DNA from: Monosporascus cannonballus
Lineage: Eukaryota; Ascomycota; Sordariomycetes; Xylariales
DNA: 64,000 bases
NCBI GenBank assembly: GCA_004154925.1
Contig: QJNS01000131.1
Location: forward strand, 62,001 to 126,000
Reading direction: 5' to 3'
Each line of letters opens with the position of its first letter. Position 1 is the stretch's first letter. Position numbers and translations under genes: made by a program. This document shows positions 51,963-61,765 of this stretch, piece after piece. The notes beneath the pieces were generated by a model. The model saw only the letters and a list, made by a program, of their open reading frames with translations, ran no database searches and was not told the origin of the DNA.

Positions 51963-52107
51963 TTAGGTCTTAATTTGGAGGTATATTGTTTTTGTAAATA
52001 CTTCTGTAGGTCCGTTTTAGCAGTATATCTAAAGTTACAAATTTTTGAAAGCTCTGGCCACAACTGCGCCGCAGGCGCAGCCATAGTCCTTAAAATAGGG
52101 CCCTGAT
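51963..52107. repeat. MITE-like palindromic element, copy 2 (inverted)
   Basis: Right end CTTAAAATAGGGCCCTGAT; left end TTAGGTCTTAATTTGGAGG is a RIP-altered version of the same terminus. The GC-rich dyad CTGCGCCGCAGGCGCAGCC at about 52068-52087 is the reverse complement of the one in copy 1. It directly abuts element F. Confidence 0.8.
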
Positions 52108-55100
52108 CGCGATAAGGTAGCTTAAAACTTCATAATGCTTAATCTTAAAAATAAATATAACTTTATCAAAATTAAAGAAAAATACAAGTAAAAAAATAAC
52201 ATTTAAAACGAAATACGGATTATTTAAATATTTATTTATGTTAATAAAACTTACAAACGTATTAATAATCTTTTAACGGATAATATATTATATATTAGTA
52301 AAATATCTTGATATTTTTATTATATATTGCTTTAACGATATTTTTTTATTTTAAAAAGAAAATAGTATATATAAAATATATTTATAAAGTTTATTCACTT
52401 TTTCAAAACCTTAAATTATAAATTAATATAACGAAAAATTAATTTTATAAATAGACAATAAATTATTTCAAGTATATAATTATTTTAAGATATATTAAAA
52501 TAAATCTAAAAAATCTATATAATTACAACATAATAAACGTTCATAATAATCAAAAAGATATAGGTATTTCGCTAGTTTATTAATTACTATAAGTAATTTA
52601 TTCAAAGTGTTAATAGAATTACTACACCTTTAATTTAATTTTATTAAAAACAACGATTTTAATAAACGTTATAAATAAAAACCGTTCTAATAAATTAAAA
52701 ATATAATTACTAATAAGCTAATATTAATTATGTACGATCTACTACGCTTCGTCGACCTAGAAACCGGTACTTCGAATTATACATTAAATGCGATAATCGG
52801 ATAACGAAATAGTTAAGACAAATTATATCTTAATGCATTTTTTAGTATAAATTAAAAAATTCAACTTAATTACATTATTTGAAATGAAAATATTTTAGCT
52901 ACTATTCTAGTTTTCTAAAAATATAAATATTTTTAAAGAAAATCTTTAATAGATTAATATATATATATATATATTATAAACGTTTTACCGGTTTTATCAT
53001 CATTAAAAAACTTATCAAACGATAATTACAATATATAAAAAATAACAAACTTTAATTTCGTTATTATCTATAAAAAAACTTAAAAAACGGCAAAATCGAT
53101 ATCGTAAGAAAATACTTAAAGTTCTAAAAAAGATTAATTAAAATAAACAATGCAATTTGCGATATTCTTTTAAAAATATTTACGTTTATATTGAATTACA
53201 ATAATACGAGTTATATTATATAATATATATTTAGAAAAATCAAAAATTACAAAAATAACATTTTAAAAAGTAAAGCTAGAAATAAGTTATAAATTTATGA
53301 AGCATTTTAAATAAACTTAATACGTAATGTATATAAATATTAAATATATAGATACTTAGAAATTTAGAAAACTTTAAAGTAGTTTTAACGCATTTATTAT
53401 TTTCTAAAAAAATAAAATTAAACATATAACGATATAATATCTACGAAAAATTACAATTATTATCAGTTTTAACAAGCCTTAAAGATTTCATTAATATAGA
53501 TTTTATTGCTAAATTTGTAAACGAAATTCCAGCAATATAAATATATTACGATAGTATTTTTATAATTATTAATAGATTAACGATATTTCATTATGTTTTA
53601 CTTTATTAAAAAAATACTACTACCGAAAATAATATTTTTTTTAAAAAACGTCTTTAATATATATTAAATACTATATAAAATTTTCCTTAATAAAAGAATT
53701 AGACTTATTTCTAAGTTTTAACAAATTTTTATGTGGAAAATCAATTAAATTTACAAATTATTTAACTTGTTTAAACTTTAAATAAATTAACAAGCGAAAT
53801 AAATATATTAAAGATTAAAACCGTATTTAAAACATAATATAAATTATTAATAAAATACCAAAGTTAACAAATTATTTATTATCTAATTAAAATATAATAC
53901 TAATTATTTTAAAAAATTATTAAAACGACCTTATTAAACGTAAATTTTAATTTGATATCTAATATTTACAAAAAAACCTATAACGAACTTATTAATATTA
54001 AAATAATATTTACAATAAAATTTTTCAAATACTTTTACTAAGAAATAAAATGTTATTTAAAATTTATACGTAATTAAATAAGTAAATATTATAACGAAAA
54101 ATAATTAAAAAGATTAGTTTTCGAAAAGGGGAAAAGAGTTTAACATATTATAAAAATATTTGAACAAAACATTTAACAAAATTTCCGATTTGAAATATAT
54201 TAACTTATACAAAATTATCAAAATAATCTTAAAAAATAATTAGTTGCTAAAGTTTTTACTTAAAAATAAAATTTATCTAATTCTTTAAATTTCCTTATAT
54301 AAATTAATAATAAATAGCATTAAAGTTTATACAAAACGAAATAATATAATAACAAAAGATAAAACTATATATAAAGTAAAAAACATCCTTACTATAAGAG
54401 AAAGAATTGTCTAATACTTAATTTAGTGAAAAGATTATCCGGATTCCGAAAATATCTAGAAACTTTCAAAAAATCTCATAAGCAATTAGCGTTTATTAAG
54501 AAATTTTTATTAATAATGCCGGAAACGTTTTATAGAACGTTCAAATCGATAATCGACTAATCGATAATATCGAAACTGGCCTCATTAAAAAGAGCTACAA
54601 CAAATACAAATACAATTAATTTAGCCGTTAATTATTTTTATGTTCGTTTAAAATGTTCGAGTGCCTTTATTATTTTAATATCTTTAATATTACAATAAAA
54701 TATTCTTATACTATAACGACAAAAAATGCGCCCTTATTTTTAAAAGTAATTTAACTTATTAACGATAATATATAAAATTTTTCGAATCTGTTTTCCCTTA
54801 TACTTTAAACGATCCATTTTACTAAGAAATCTTTTATATTTAATTTCAGACGACATAAAAACGTCGTAAGAACAGCTGTAATGAATATATCGCGTATATT
54901 TTTCGAAATTTTAAAAAACTTTATATCTTTAAAAAAACTTTTATAAAAAAAGCTAAAAAATATATATTAAAACTTAAACAAATAATATATTAAATAAAAA
55001 AACGTTGATACGCTTACACAAACGAGTTTTTTTTAATATAATACAATATAATAAAAACAAATAAAAGAATTTATAAAATTTTCGAAACAAATTTTTTTTA

Positions 55101-55498
55101 AAAAAATCGTATTATAATCTAATTAACTTAGCGAGTTTAAAAAACGGTCAAAGTAAAAAAAAACTAAATACAATATAGAAATAAATTACGTAATAAACTT
55201 AATTTTTTTAAAAAATTTTTAATGCTTTAAATTCTTTAAGTTTTAAAAAATTAAAAGGTTTAAAAAGCTTAAAGAGTTAAGCATTTTAAGTACTTTAAGC
55301 TAAAAGTACGATATATACATTCATTATTTTCATAATTTAGATAATAACAGCTTATAATAACAATTCGCTGCTCAAAACGCCCTTGGCATTACAAAACGTA
55401 ACCAATTACTATATCCATTACTCAGAATCCCACGATATTCCTGCCAATATAAACCCGTACGACTAAGGTTTAATGGTTGAACCCGCCTAGCCGTCACA
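52108..55498 (+). mobile_element. Gypsy element F, 5'-truncated, with 3' LTR
   Basis: From about 52120 the plus strand aligns with the RT block of D read on its minus strand (CTTAAAAATAAATATAA, then CGGATTATTTAAATATTTA). The active-site block at about 52305-52345 reads IFIIYCFNDIF, so one catalytic Asp is Asn. The RNase H block lies at 53055-53160. The element ends in an LTR at 55110-55498. Everything upstream of RT (gag, protease, 5' LTR) is missing at the junction with the inverted-repeat block, and it was not found on the other side of that block. Confidence 0.8.
55110..55498 (+). repeat. 3' LTR of element F at the gene-rich border
   Basis: 389 bp, reverse complement in layout to the LTRs of A, C and D. 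Ends AACCCGCCTAGCCGTCACA. The left 250 bp are RIP-mutated while the last about 130 bp keep nearly all CpA sites. A solo LTR is ruled out because pol remnants precede it. Confidence 0.88.
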
Positions 55499-56701
55499 GA
55501 ATGCGTCGATACCTTTAAGTGTTCACTGCATCAATTCACATTACACAATCGAGCGATGTGCAGCACCACTCTTTGGCCCTTCCGAGTTCAATCAGGCCGT
55601 TTGCGGCCTAACCTCTAGGTTAGGTAGCTCACCCTACCCACCCCACTGCTGCTCTACAACATACAACCTCATGCTGGCTTTCGTACCCACATCCATATCA
55701 GGACAATCCCACCAAATCATCCGAAATGTCGAAAGCCATAGCCAAGCCCAATCATCCATTTTGTAGTCTATTCAGTACCTACATACCTAGGTACCTAATT
55801 ACTAGGTACACTAAGTATCTATAGCAGACTATACACGCCATAAGCACATACAAGGTTCGCACATTATACCTGATCAGCTTGGAACTCGGCCCATCGTTTA
55901 GTCTGGACTCTTCCCAGGGTGCGTGCCCGTAGTGTCTGCTCTTTTCTTCCCCTCCACCCCGCCTTCCTCCTCTTATCAACGAACAAGCAACAGCGAATAC
56001 TCTGATATTCCTACGCTCCTACTCCGGCCCAACACGTCTGCCTCTTCAGCAGCGACTGCCAGTACCGGTACAACCAGATCGTCTGTCTCGGCTCTCTCTC
56101 TATCACACCTCACTTCGATCGGTCGGCCTACATAGTCCTATCCAGTTAATCTGCCACTACCGCCGCTGCAGCCCTGTCTCCGTTGTTGCTGCCAGGGCCC
56201 AGTGTGGATCGCTGGTGATATCGCATCAATTGAGCTGACAACTTGTCTTGGCTTTTCGAGCCTTCCGCCACCAAGCCAACCCTCCATTGCATTCCTTGTT
56301 CGGCTTCCGTCAGCATCCGTAACATCATACCTATCTCCCGCCCAAGATCATTTAGACGCCTCTAGGCCAGTGAGGGACCAACCTTGTTTTGAACAGCTAA
56401 GGCCCTGTCTCTCGTGCGCTTGCACACCAAACGGCTTCCTATAAACGTACACACAAGGCGACCGCGAGTCGGGGCATACACCCCGTCCGTTATCCGTTAT
56501 CCACCACGTCATCCCCCACTCATCGCTTCGCTCAACTTCCCGGGGTGTCGCGTCTCGACCTCAATATCGATTCTATTTTCCTAGCCGCGACTCTTGTCAG
56601 CCTCCATCTACAAGCAACATCTGTTGTCTTATTAACCCTACCGAGTAGAACTGGACGAAGTCGAGTTAGCTTCAACTATCTTCCGAAACCCCGTCACGAA
56701 T
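55499..56701 (+). promoter_or_regulatory. Promoter and 5' leader region of the PP2A B-subunit gene
   Basis: 1.2 kb of normal-GC, pyrimidine-rich sequence between the F LTR and the start codon, with no supported gene. It contains short dyads: CCTAACCTCTAGGTTAGG at about 55608-55625 and a CCTAGG-based repeat block at 55780-55825. C/T-rich runs before the start are typical of strongly expressed fungal genes. Open stretches of 60-116 codons on both strands overlap one another and have no recognisable content. Confidence 0.5.
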
Positions 56702-58715
56702 ATGGTGGAAGGAGATTCAAACTCTCCCACGTGGAAGTTCACCCAGTAAGTCTATCGAGCTTTTGGCTCTTTGCATCCGCTCACCGGCCCCTCTCCTGGT
56801 GGTTCGTTTCAACCAGCCTGATGCACGTTGTTATAATGTTTTGTCTGTCATGGTCTATGCCAGGACACATTTTCCGATTTGTGCCTGCTAGATAGCTTGC
56901 AAAACGGCTGGATGACTTGCAAGTTGCTAACCGCACCCAAGGTGTTTTGGAGACAAGGGAGATGTTGAGGATATCACGGAAGGTGGGTTTATATTTCCGA
57001 TTTTACGTCAGCTCAGGCTCACGTACTGCCACTGAGCCGTCGGCGCTACTCGAACACTACCATTCGGTCCTGCCCTTGCCTGATCTCCATACCGGCCGTT
57101 CCCAGGCTGACATCGACTTCTTAGCGGACATCATATCAACCGTTGAGTTTGACCACACGGGCAACTACCTAGCAACGGGAGACAAGGGTGGCAGAGTGGT
57201 GTTATTTGAACGGAACGAGACGGTATGTCCTAGCTCGCTCAGGGGTCTCTATGTCCTCCGAAAATCTAATTAACTAACGTCCATAAATTCTACAGAAAAA
57301 GACATGTGAATATAAATTCCATACAGAGTTCCAGTCTCACGAGCCCGAGTTCGACTACTTAAAATCCCTAGAGATCGAAGAGAAGATCAATAAGATCAAA
57401 TGGTGCCGACGCCAGAATGCTTCTCATTACTTGCTCTCTACGAACGACAAGACTATCAAGTTGTGGAAGGTTTTCGAGAAGTCATTGAAGGTGGTGGCAG
57501 AGAACAACTTATCTCATGATGTGACGCCCGCCACCACCACCGGAGCGGGAGGAGCTCCAAGGCCCATTCCTCAGTCCCATTTCAAGAACGCCAGTGATCT
57601 AAAGCTACCACGTCTAACTCACCACGATACGGTAGTTGCTGCCGTCCCTCGACGCACATATGCGAATGCGCATGCCTACCACATCAACAGCATCTCAGTG
57701 AACAGTGATGGCGAAACTTTCATAAGTAGCGACGACCTCCGGATCAACTTGTGGAATCTAAATATCCAGGACCAAAGCTTCAATATCGTCGACATCAAGC
57801 CCGCAAACATGGAAGAACTGACCGAGGTCATTACTGCCGCCGAGTTCCACCCCTTAAGCTGCAATTGGTTCATGTACGCAAGCTCCAAAGGAACCATCAA
57901 GTTGGCAGATATGAGGGAAAGCGCACTCTGCGATCAACACGCGAAGCGTACGCACATAATCTCCTCGTTCCCCCCTTTCCCACCGTCTTTGTAGTTGAAC
58001 CCGCTTGGTTGTGGCTGTCGAAATTGTTATGCTAACGTCATTGCTATAGTCTTCGAGCAAGAGGAAGACCCCTCGTCTAGATCTTTCTTTTCTGAGATCA
58101 TATCTTCAATCTCCGATGTCCGCTTCTCTCACGATGGTCGCTACATACTCTCACGCGACTATCTGACGGTAAAAATCTGGGATGTGAACATGGAGCGGCA
58201 ACCCGTCAAGACGATTCCAATCCACGAGCATCTACGACCGAGACTCTGTGATACGTACGAGAACGACAGCATCTTTGACAAGTTCGAAGTTGTTTTTTCA
58301 GGCGATGCCAAGAATGTCATGACAGGAAGTTATAACAACAACTTCATGATCTACCCGTCGGACCCCGAAAAGGAAACTGAGGTGGTGTTGCAAGCCGACA
58401 AGTCCGCCTTCAAGGCCAAGAAAGTTGGCATACCGACACCTATCAATTCATCCACCAGCCCTTCGGCCACCAATGGCGGGAAGAAGGGCGGCTCACGTGC
58501 GGGGAGTCCAGGCGCTGGAGCTGGTCAAGGGCAGCGAATGCGCAAGGAGACGGATGCTGATCAGATCGATTTCAACAAGAAGATTCTGCACATGAGCTGG
58601 CACCCGTTCGAGGACAGCATTGCGATTGCTGCGACAAATAACGTAAGTATATTACTTCCACTTTATTTCCAACAAACTAAACTCGGAGCAGCTCTTTGTC
58701 TTTTCGGCACTCTAG
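56702..58715 (+). CDS. CDC55: Protein phosphatase 2A regulatory subunit B (B55/Cdc55 family)
   Basis: Scaffold-bound WD40 subunit that directs PP2A to substrates in mitotic exit, morphogenesis and stress control. Six exons with canonical GT-AG junctions and consistent phase: 56702-56745, 56942-56982, 57125-57222, 57296-57947, 58050-58642, 58692-58715, giving 483 residues, the usual size. The start [15 protein letters not shown] followed by [18 protein letters not shown] is the conserved N-terminus. WD-type blocks include [52 protein letters not shown] and [14 protein letters not shown]. The B55 landmark [20 protein letters not shown] is present. A Gly/Ser-rich insert (about residues 405-430) before [13 protein letters not shown] is typical of filamentous fungi. 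The last exon encodes only LFVFSAL and the stop. Confidence 0.95.
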
Positions 58716-59240
58716 AAGCCCTTAGGCCTCGTCAGCGACCCCCAGACCCTGCATGGCCGCCTATCTCGTGTCCGCAGGGAGAACTGTTGTACTTCGACGG
58801 AAGACGAGCGGACACTAGTTGCATGGGCAAGCCGACTAGTTTCATCACCAATGTGCGCTGTGTTCAGTCGTGAACTCTTCTAATAGACCGGGGCCAGCTT
58901 TTCATTTTTATGGTTACGACTACTGCTGCCTTTGGCCACCCAGAGATGAGCGCCGTGCAGCGGTGGGAGATGATGCTGGGCTCAAAGATACTGTCAGACG
59001 CACATTGGATTCTGGGTTCCAGACCGAGCCAGGTTTTTGTCAGGGAAGGGAAGCGCATCAAAGGTTATGGGGACACCCGGAGGCTTTGCCATCGAAGAAG
59101 TGGCTTGGCAGAGGTGACAACAATTGTCATGCAACTGTGCGGGTTATCAGATAGCCTTGCGCGATGATATATGATTTACCTACCAAGGCAGCTGATAGGT
59201 AATAAGAATGGCCCGAGGCAGTTAAGTTCGGATAGATACA
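58716..59240 (+). other. 3' flank of the PP2A B-subunit gene
   Basis: Normal-GC sequence after the stop codon, probably 3' untranslated region and spacer. Overlapping open frames of 85-94 codons occur in two plus-strand frames and one of 65 in the minus strand, none with recognisable content. Confidence 0.45.
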
Positions 59241-59520
59241 TAGAAGTACCCGGCCATTAATGGAAAAAAAATTAATAAAGCCCGTTTTAGCCTAGATATT
59301 TAAATAAAAACTAAATACATATATATATTTATAGTTGTGATTATATTCACATATATATAAAAACTTAACTCTGGTAATTTATTATAAATATTCATATACA
59401 CTATTTTATTAACTTAGGTATTATTTTTTCACAGTTGTATATAATAATATGTTAATTAACTACAATAATTTAAACTTGGTACGTACCTATATATGTTAAA
59501 TTACACTATCCCTATTCATA
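59241..59520. other. Short AT-rich, RIP-like spacer
   Basis: About 280 bp of sharply lower GC with TpA-rich texture between two housekeeping genes. It may be the relic of a small repeat insertion. No motif was identified. Confidence 0.45.
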
Positions 59521-59712
59521 TATCGTTTTTATATTAGCCGCTGCTCTTTATGAGGCCACTTAACAGCGTCAGCACTTTGCAACCCCGACTGCTGCACCAC
59601 CCAACTCCCTCGTAAAGCTCCGTTGACCTCGATGACGAGCCGATCGACTGTCCGGAGACGCCAGACCTTGCGAGACTCGCACGCGCACGCGCACCCGCGA
59701 GATGGCGACGCC

Positions 59713-61211
59713 ATGACACCGAAAATAATCAACGCAGCTCCCTCGCTCGAGCAGGCTGAGCTGTATGGCATACACGATCAAAGGCCCACGCTGTCGAAAC
59801 TCGTGGGCCTCGCCGGTCGCATTTTCATCGAGACAATTCCACAATGGCTCTCCGTTGCCGCCATGCTGAGCCTGATATTTGGGGGTTGCTGCTCAAATGT
59901 GGGTACTGAATTCTCCGTTGGGACATTCCCGTGTGTGCATAGGGCGCTGGCGTGCTGATGGCGGATGCTTCAAATTTACCAGGTCTTCGCTCTTGAGGCT
60001 ATAATCAAGTAAGCCTCCTCTTGCGTCTGTTCTAAGGTGCCCCGTTCCATATCCCTGACCATCATTGGCTAAACATGTAAAATCCACAGAGTCGAACCAG
60101 CCTGCGGTACGGGCACCTAAGCTCTTTTCCCTTTTATTTTTGAAGACTTCGGATAGCTCATGGCCATATCTCTGTCCGCAGGCACCGTCTTAACCTTCGT
60201 TCAATTCCTATTCGTGGCCGTAACGGGATACATATCTCAGTTTGATTCGTCGAGGCCACCCTTATTCCTAAAGCCGAACCGGGTCCCCATCCGGCGTTGG
60301 CTTATCAACATTGTTCTCTTCTTTAGCATAAACGTCCTGAACAATCACGCCTTCAGTTATGACATATCGGTCCCTGTTCACATTATCCTACGTTCGGGCG
60401 GCAGTATTACGACCATGATCGCTGGCAGTCTCTACGGGAAGAAGTATTCGCGTATCCAAATAGTCGCCGTCATCCTCCTCACAGTTGGCGTCATCACAGC
60501 GGCATGGTCGGATGCTCAATCCAAGGCAAGAAGCACACCAAGCTCATAACTCTTCTCTGGTTTTTGACCTCGTTGACTTATATTTCATAGGAAGCGACGA
60601 ACCGTGGGCCTCACGAGGCAGCGCCAAGTTTCAATACCGGCCTTGCAATACTGTTCATTGCACAGGTGCTCTCGGCAATCATGGGCTTATACACGGAGGA
60701 TACCTACAAGCAATATGGGCGACACTGGAGGGAGAATCTTTTCTACTCCCACCTGCTTTCGTTGCCCTTGTTTCTGCCCTTCTTCCACTCGCTGATTGAC
60801 CAGTTCATGCGCCTTGCAAACAGCCCGCCTCTGAAGGTCCCGTTATCGGTAGAGCAGGCAAACCTCGCTGCATTCCCCGAACTGATAAGACACAAACTGC
60901 AGCATGTCTATATACCGAGCCAGGTGGCCTACCTTATACTAAATGTTTTGACGCAGTACGCTTGTATACGAGGCGTCAATATTCTGGCAGCGGCTTCGTC
61001 GGCACTGACGGTAACTATTGTGCTGAATATTCGGAAACTCGTCAGCTTGCTTCTGAGTATCTGGCTGTTCGGAAACCGGCTCGCTAGCGGGACACTTCTC
61101 GGCGCTGTTGTGGTCTTCTCAGCAGGCGGGCTCTACTCGTTGGATTCCAAGAGGAAAAAGCAGGAAGTGCAGGAGTCGGGTAGAAGGACTCGGAGTTTGG
61201 CCGTATGGTAG
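59713..61211 (+). CDS. YEA4: UDP-N-acetylglucosamine transporter, Yea4/SLC35B type
   Basis: Golgi/ER nucleotide-sugar antiporter that brings UDP-GlcNAc into the lumen for chitin and glycan synthesis. Exons: 59713-59898, 59983-60008 (26 nt), 60090-60106 (17 nt), 60182-60525, 60591-61211; 397 residues. The family signature spans the micro-exons: LIFGGCCSN, VFALEAIIK, VEPACGTVLTFVQFLFVAVT. About ten hydrophobic segments follow, with HIILRSGGSITTMIAGSLYG, MGLYTEDTYKQYG, NLFYSHLLSLPLFLPF and the C-terminal TVTIVLNIRKLVSLLLSIWL, all typical of the UAA family. The tail is basic (DSKRKKQ). The intron 60526-60590 has a GC donor (AAG, then GCAAGA); without splicing a stop follows at once. An in-frame Met at 59623 would add 30 residues; the shorter start fits the family better. 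Confidence 0.92.
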
Positions 61212-61765
61212 ATTAACCCCCAAATTCAAGTACTACACAATCATAAGTATTATGTTAACTTAAAGTAAGAAAAATAAACTAATAAGCTACTTTAAGCTAC
61301 TAGGTATTAAAATGTAACGCATTATTAAATTTTTAAATTTAAAATAATATAGTATAAATCAAGGTTTTATTTTACTGTTATTTTAACCCTTATTTTATAC
61401 CTACATAGAACGTTCATAATTGTAATTATTTTACCTTTCTATTTTATTTTCTATCAACTTATCTTCTTTAGTACCTTACTAGCTGCATTTAGCTCTAACA
61501 GTTGAAATATGAAATTTAACGGAACGCTACATTATACATAGAAACAAGTGTTGGCATTCCTTACCGGCTTTTGACAACGTCTCGTTCATCTTGAGACGTT
61601 ATTTTCCGAGAGCGATACTGATCGCTCGCTTGTCATTGCAAGCATGTCCTGTTAGTCGATCCCTCATCCGTCCCACTTACCCCATGGTCTAGATAAGAGA
61701 AGGAACCTTAGCAACGATGCGCTGCCCGTACCTTTAGCTAACTAGGCATCTTTGCGCGCTTACAG
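61212..61765 (+). promoter_or_regulatory. Spacer and probable promoter/leader of AMP deaminase gene
   Basis: 61212-61500 is AT-rich and featureless. From 61500 the composition rises, with pyrimidine-rich patches and a possible short intron: a GCTAAC branch-like site at 61737 followed by TTACAG at about 61760-61765. ATGs at 61645, 61684 and 61717 are each followed closely by in-frame stops, so the first coding exon is not obvious. Confidence 0.45.

Noticed and set aside
42544..52107. A 9.6-kb element bounded by the 120-bp repeat copies and containing the gene island as cargo
   Set aside because: The copy at 42544 faces the same way as 46911, and no inverted partner was found between the gene and 46911, so a cargo-carrying transposon is not supported. 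A search for the island plus repeat elsewhere in the genome could reopen this.
1..55500. Mitochondrial or plasmid origin of the AT-rich DNA
   Set aside because: LTRs, target duplications, gypsy pol remnants and the RIP pattern show nuclear repeat DNA.
1..55500. Centromere
   Set aside because: AT-rich nested, RIP-mutated retroelements are compatible with a centromere or pericentromere, but the sequence alone cannot distinguish this from a dispersed AT-rich block; CENP-A ChIP would be needed.
58870..59167. Overlapping 85-94-codon frames downstream of the PP2A B-subunit gene
   Set aside because: Two plus frames and one minus frame overlap, none with recognisable content; better explained as 3' untranslated region.
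60604..60799. Alternative plus frames inside the transporter gene
   Set aside because: Overlap the conserved transporter exon in other frames.
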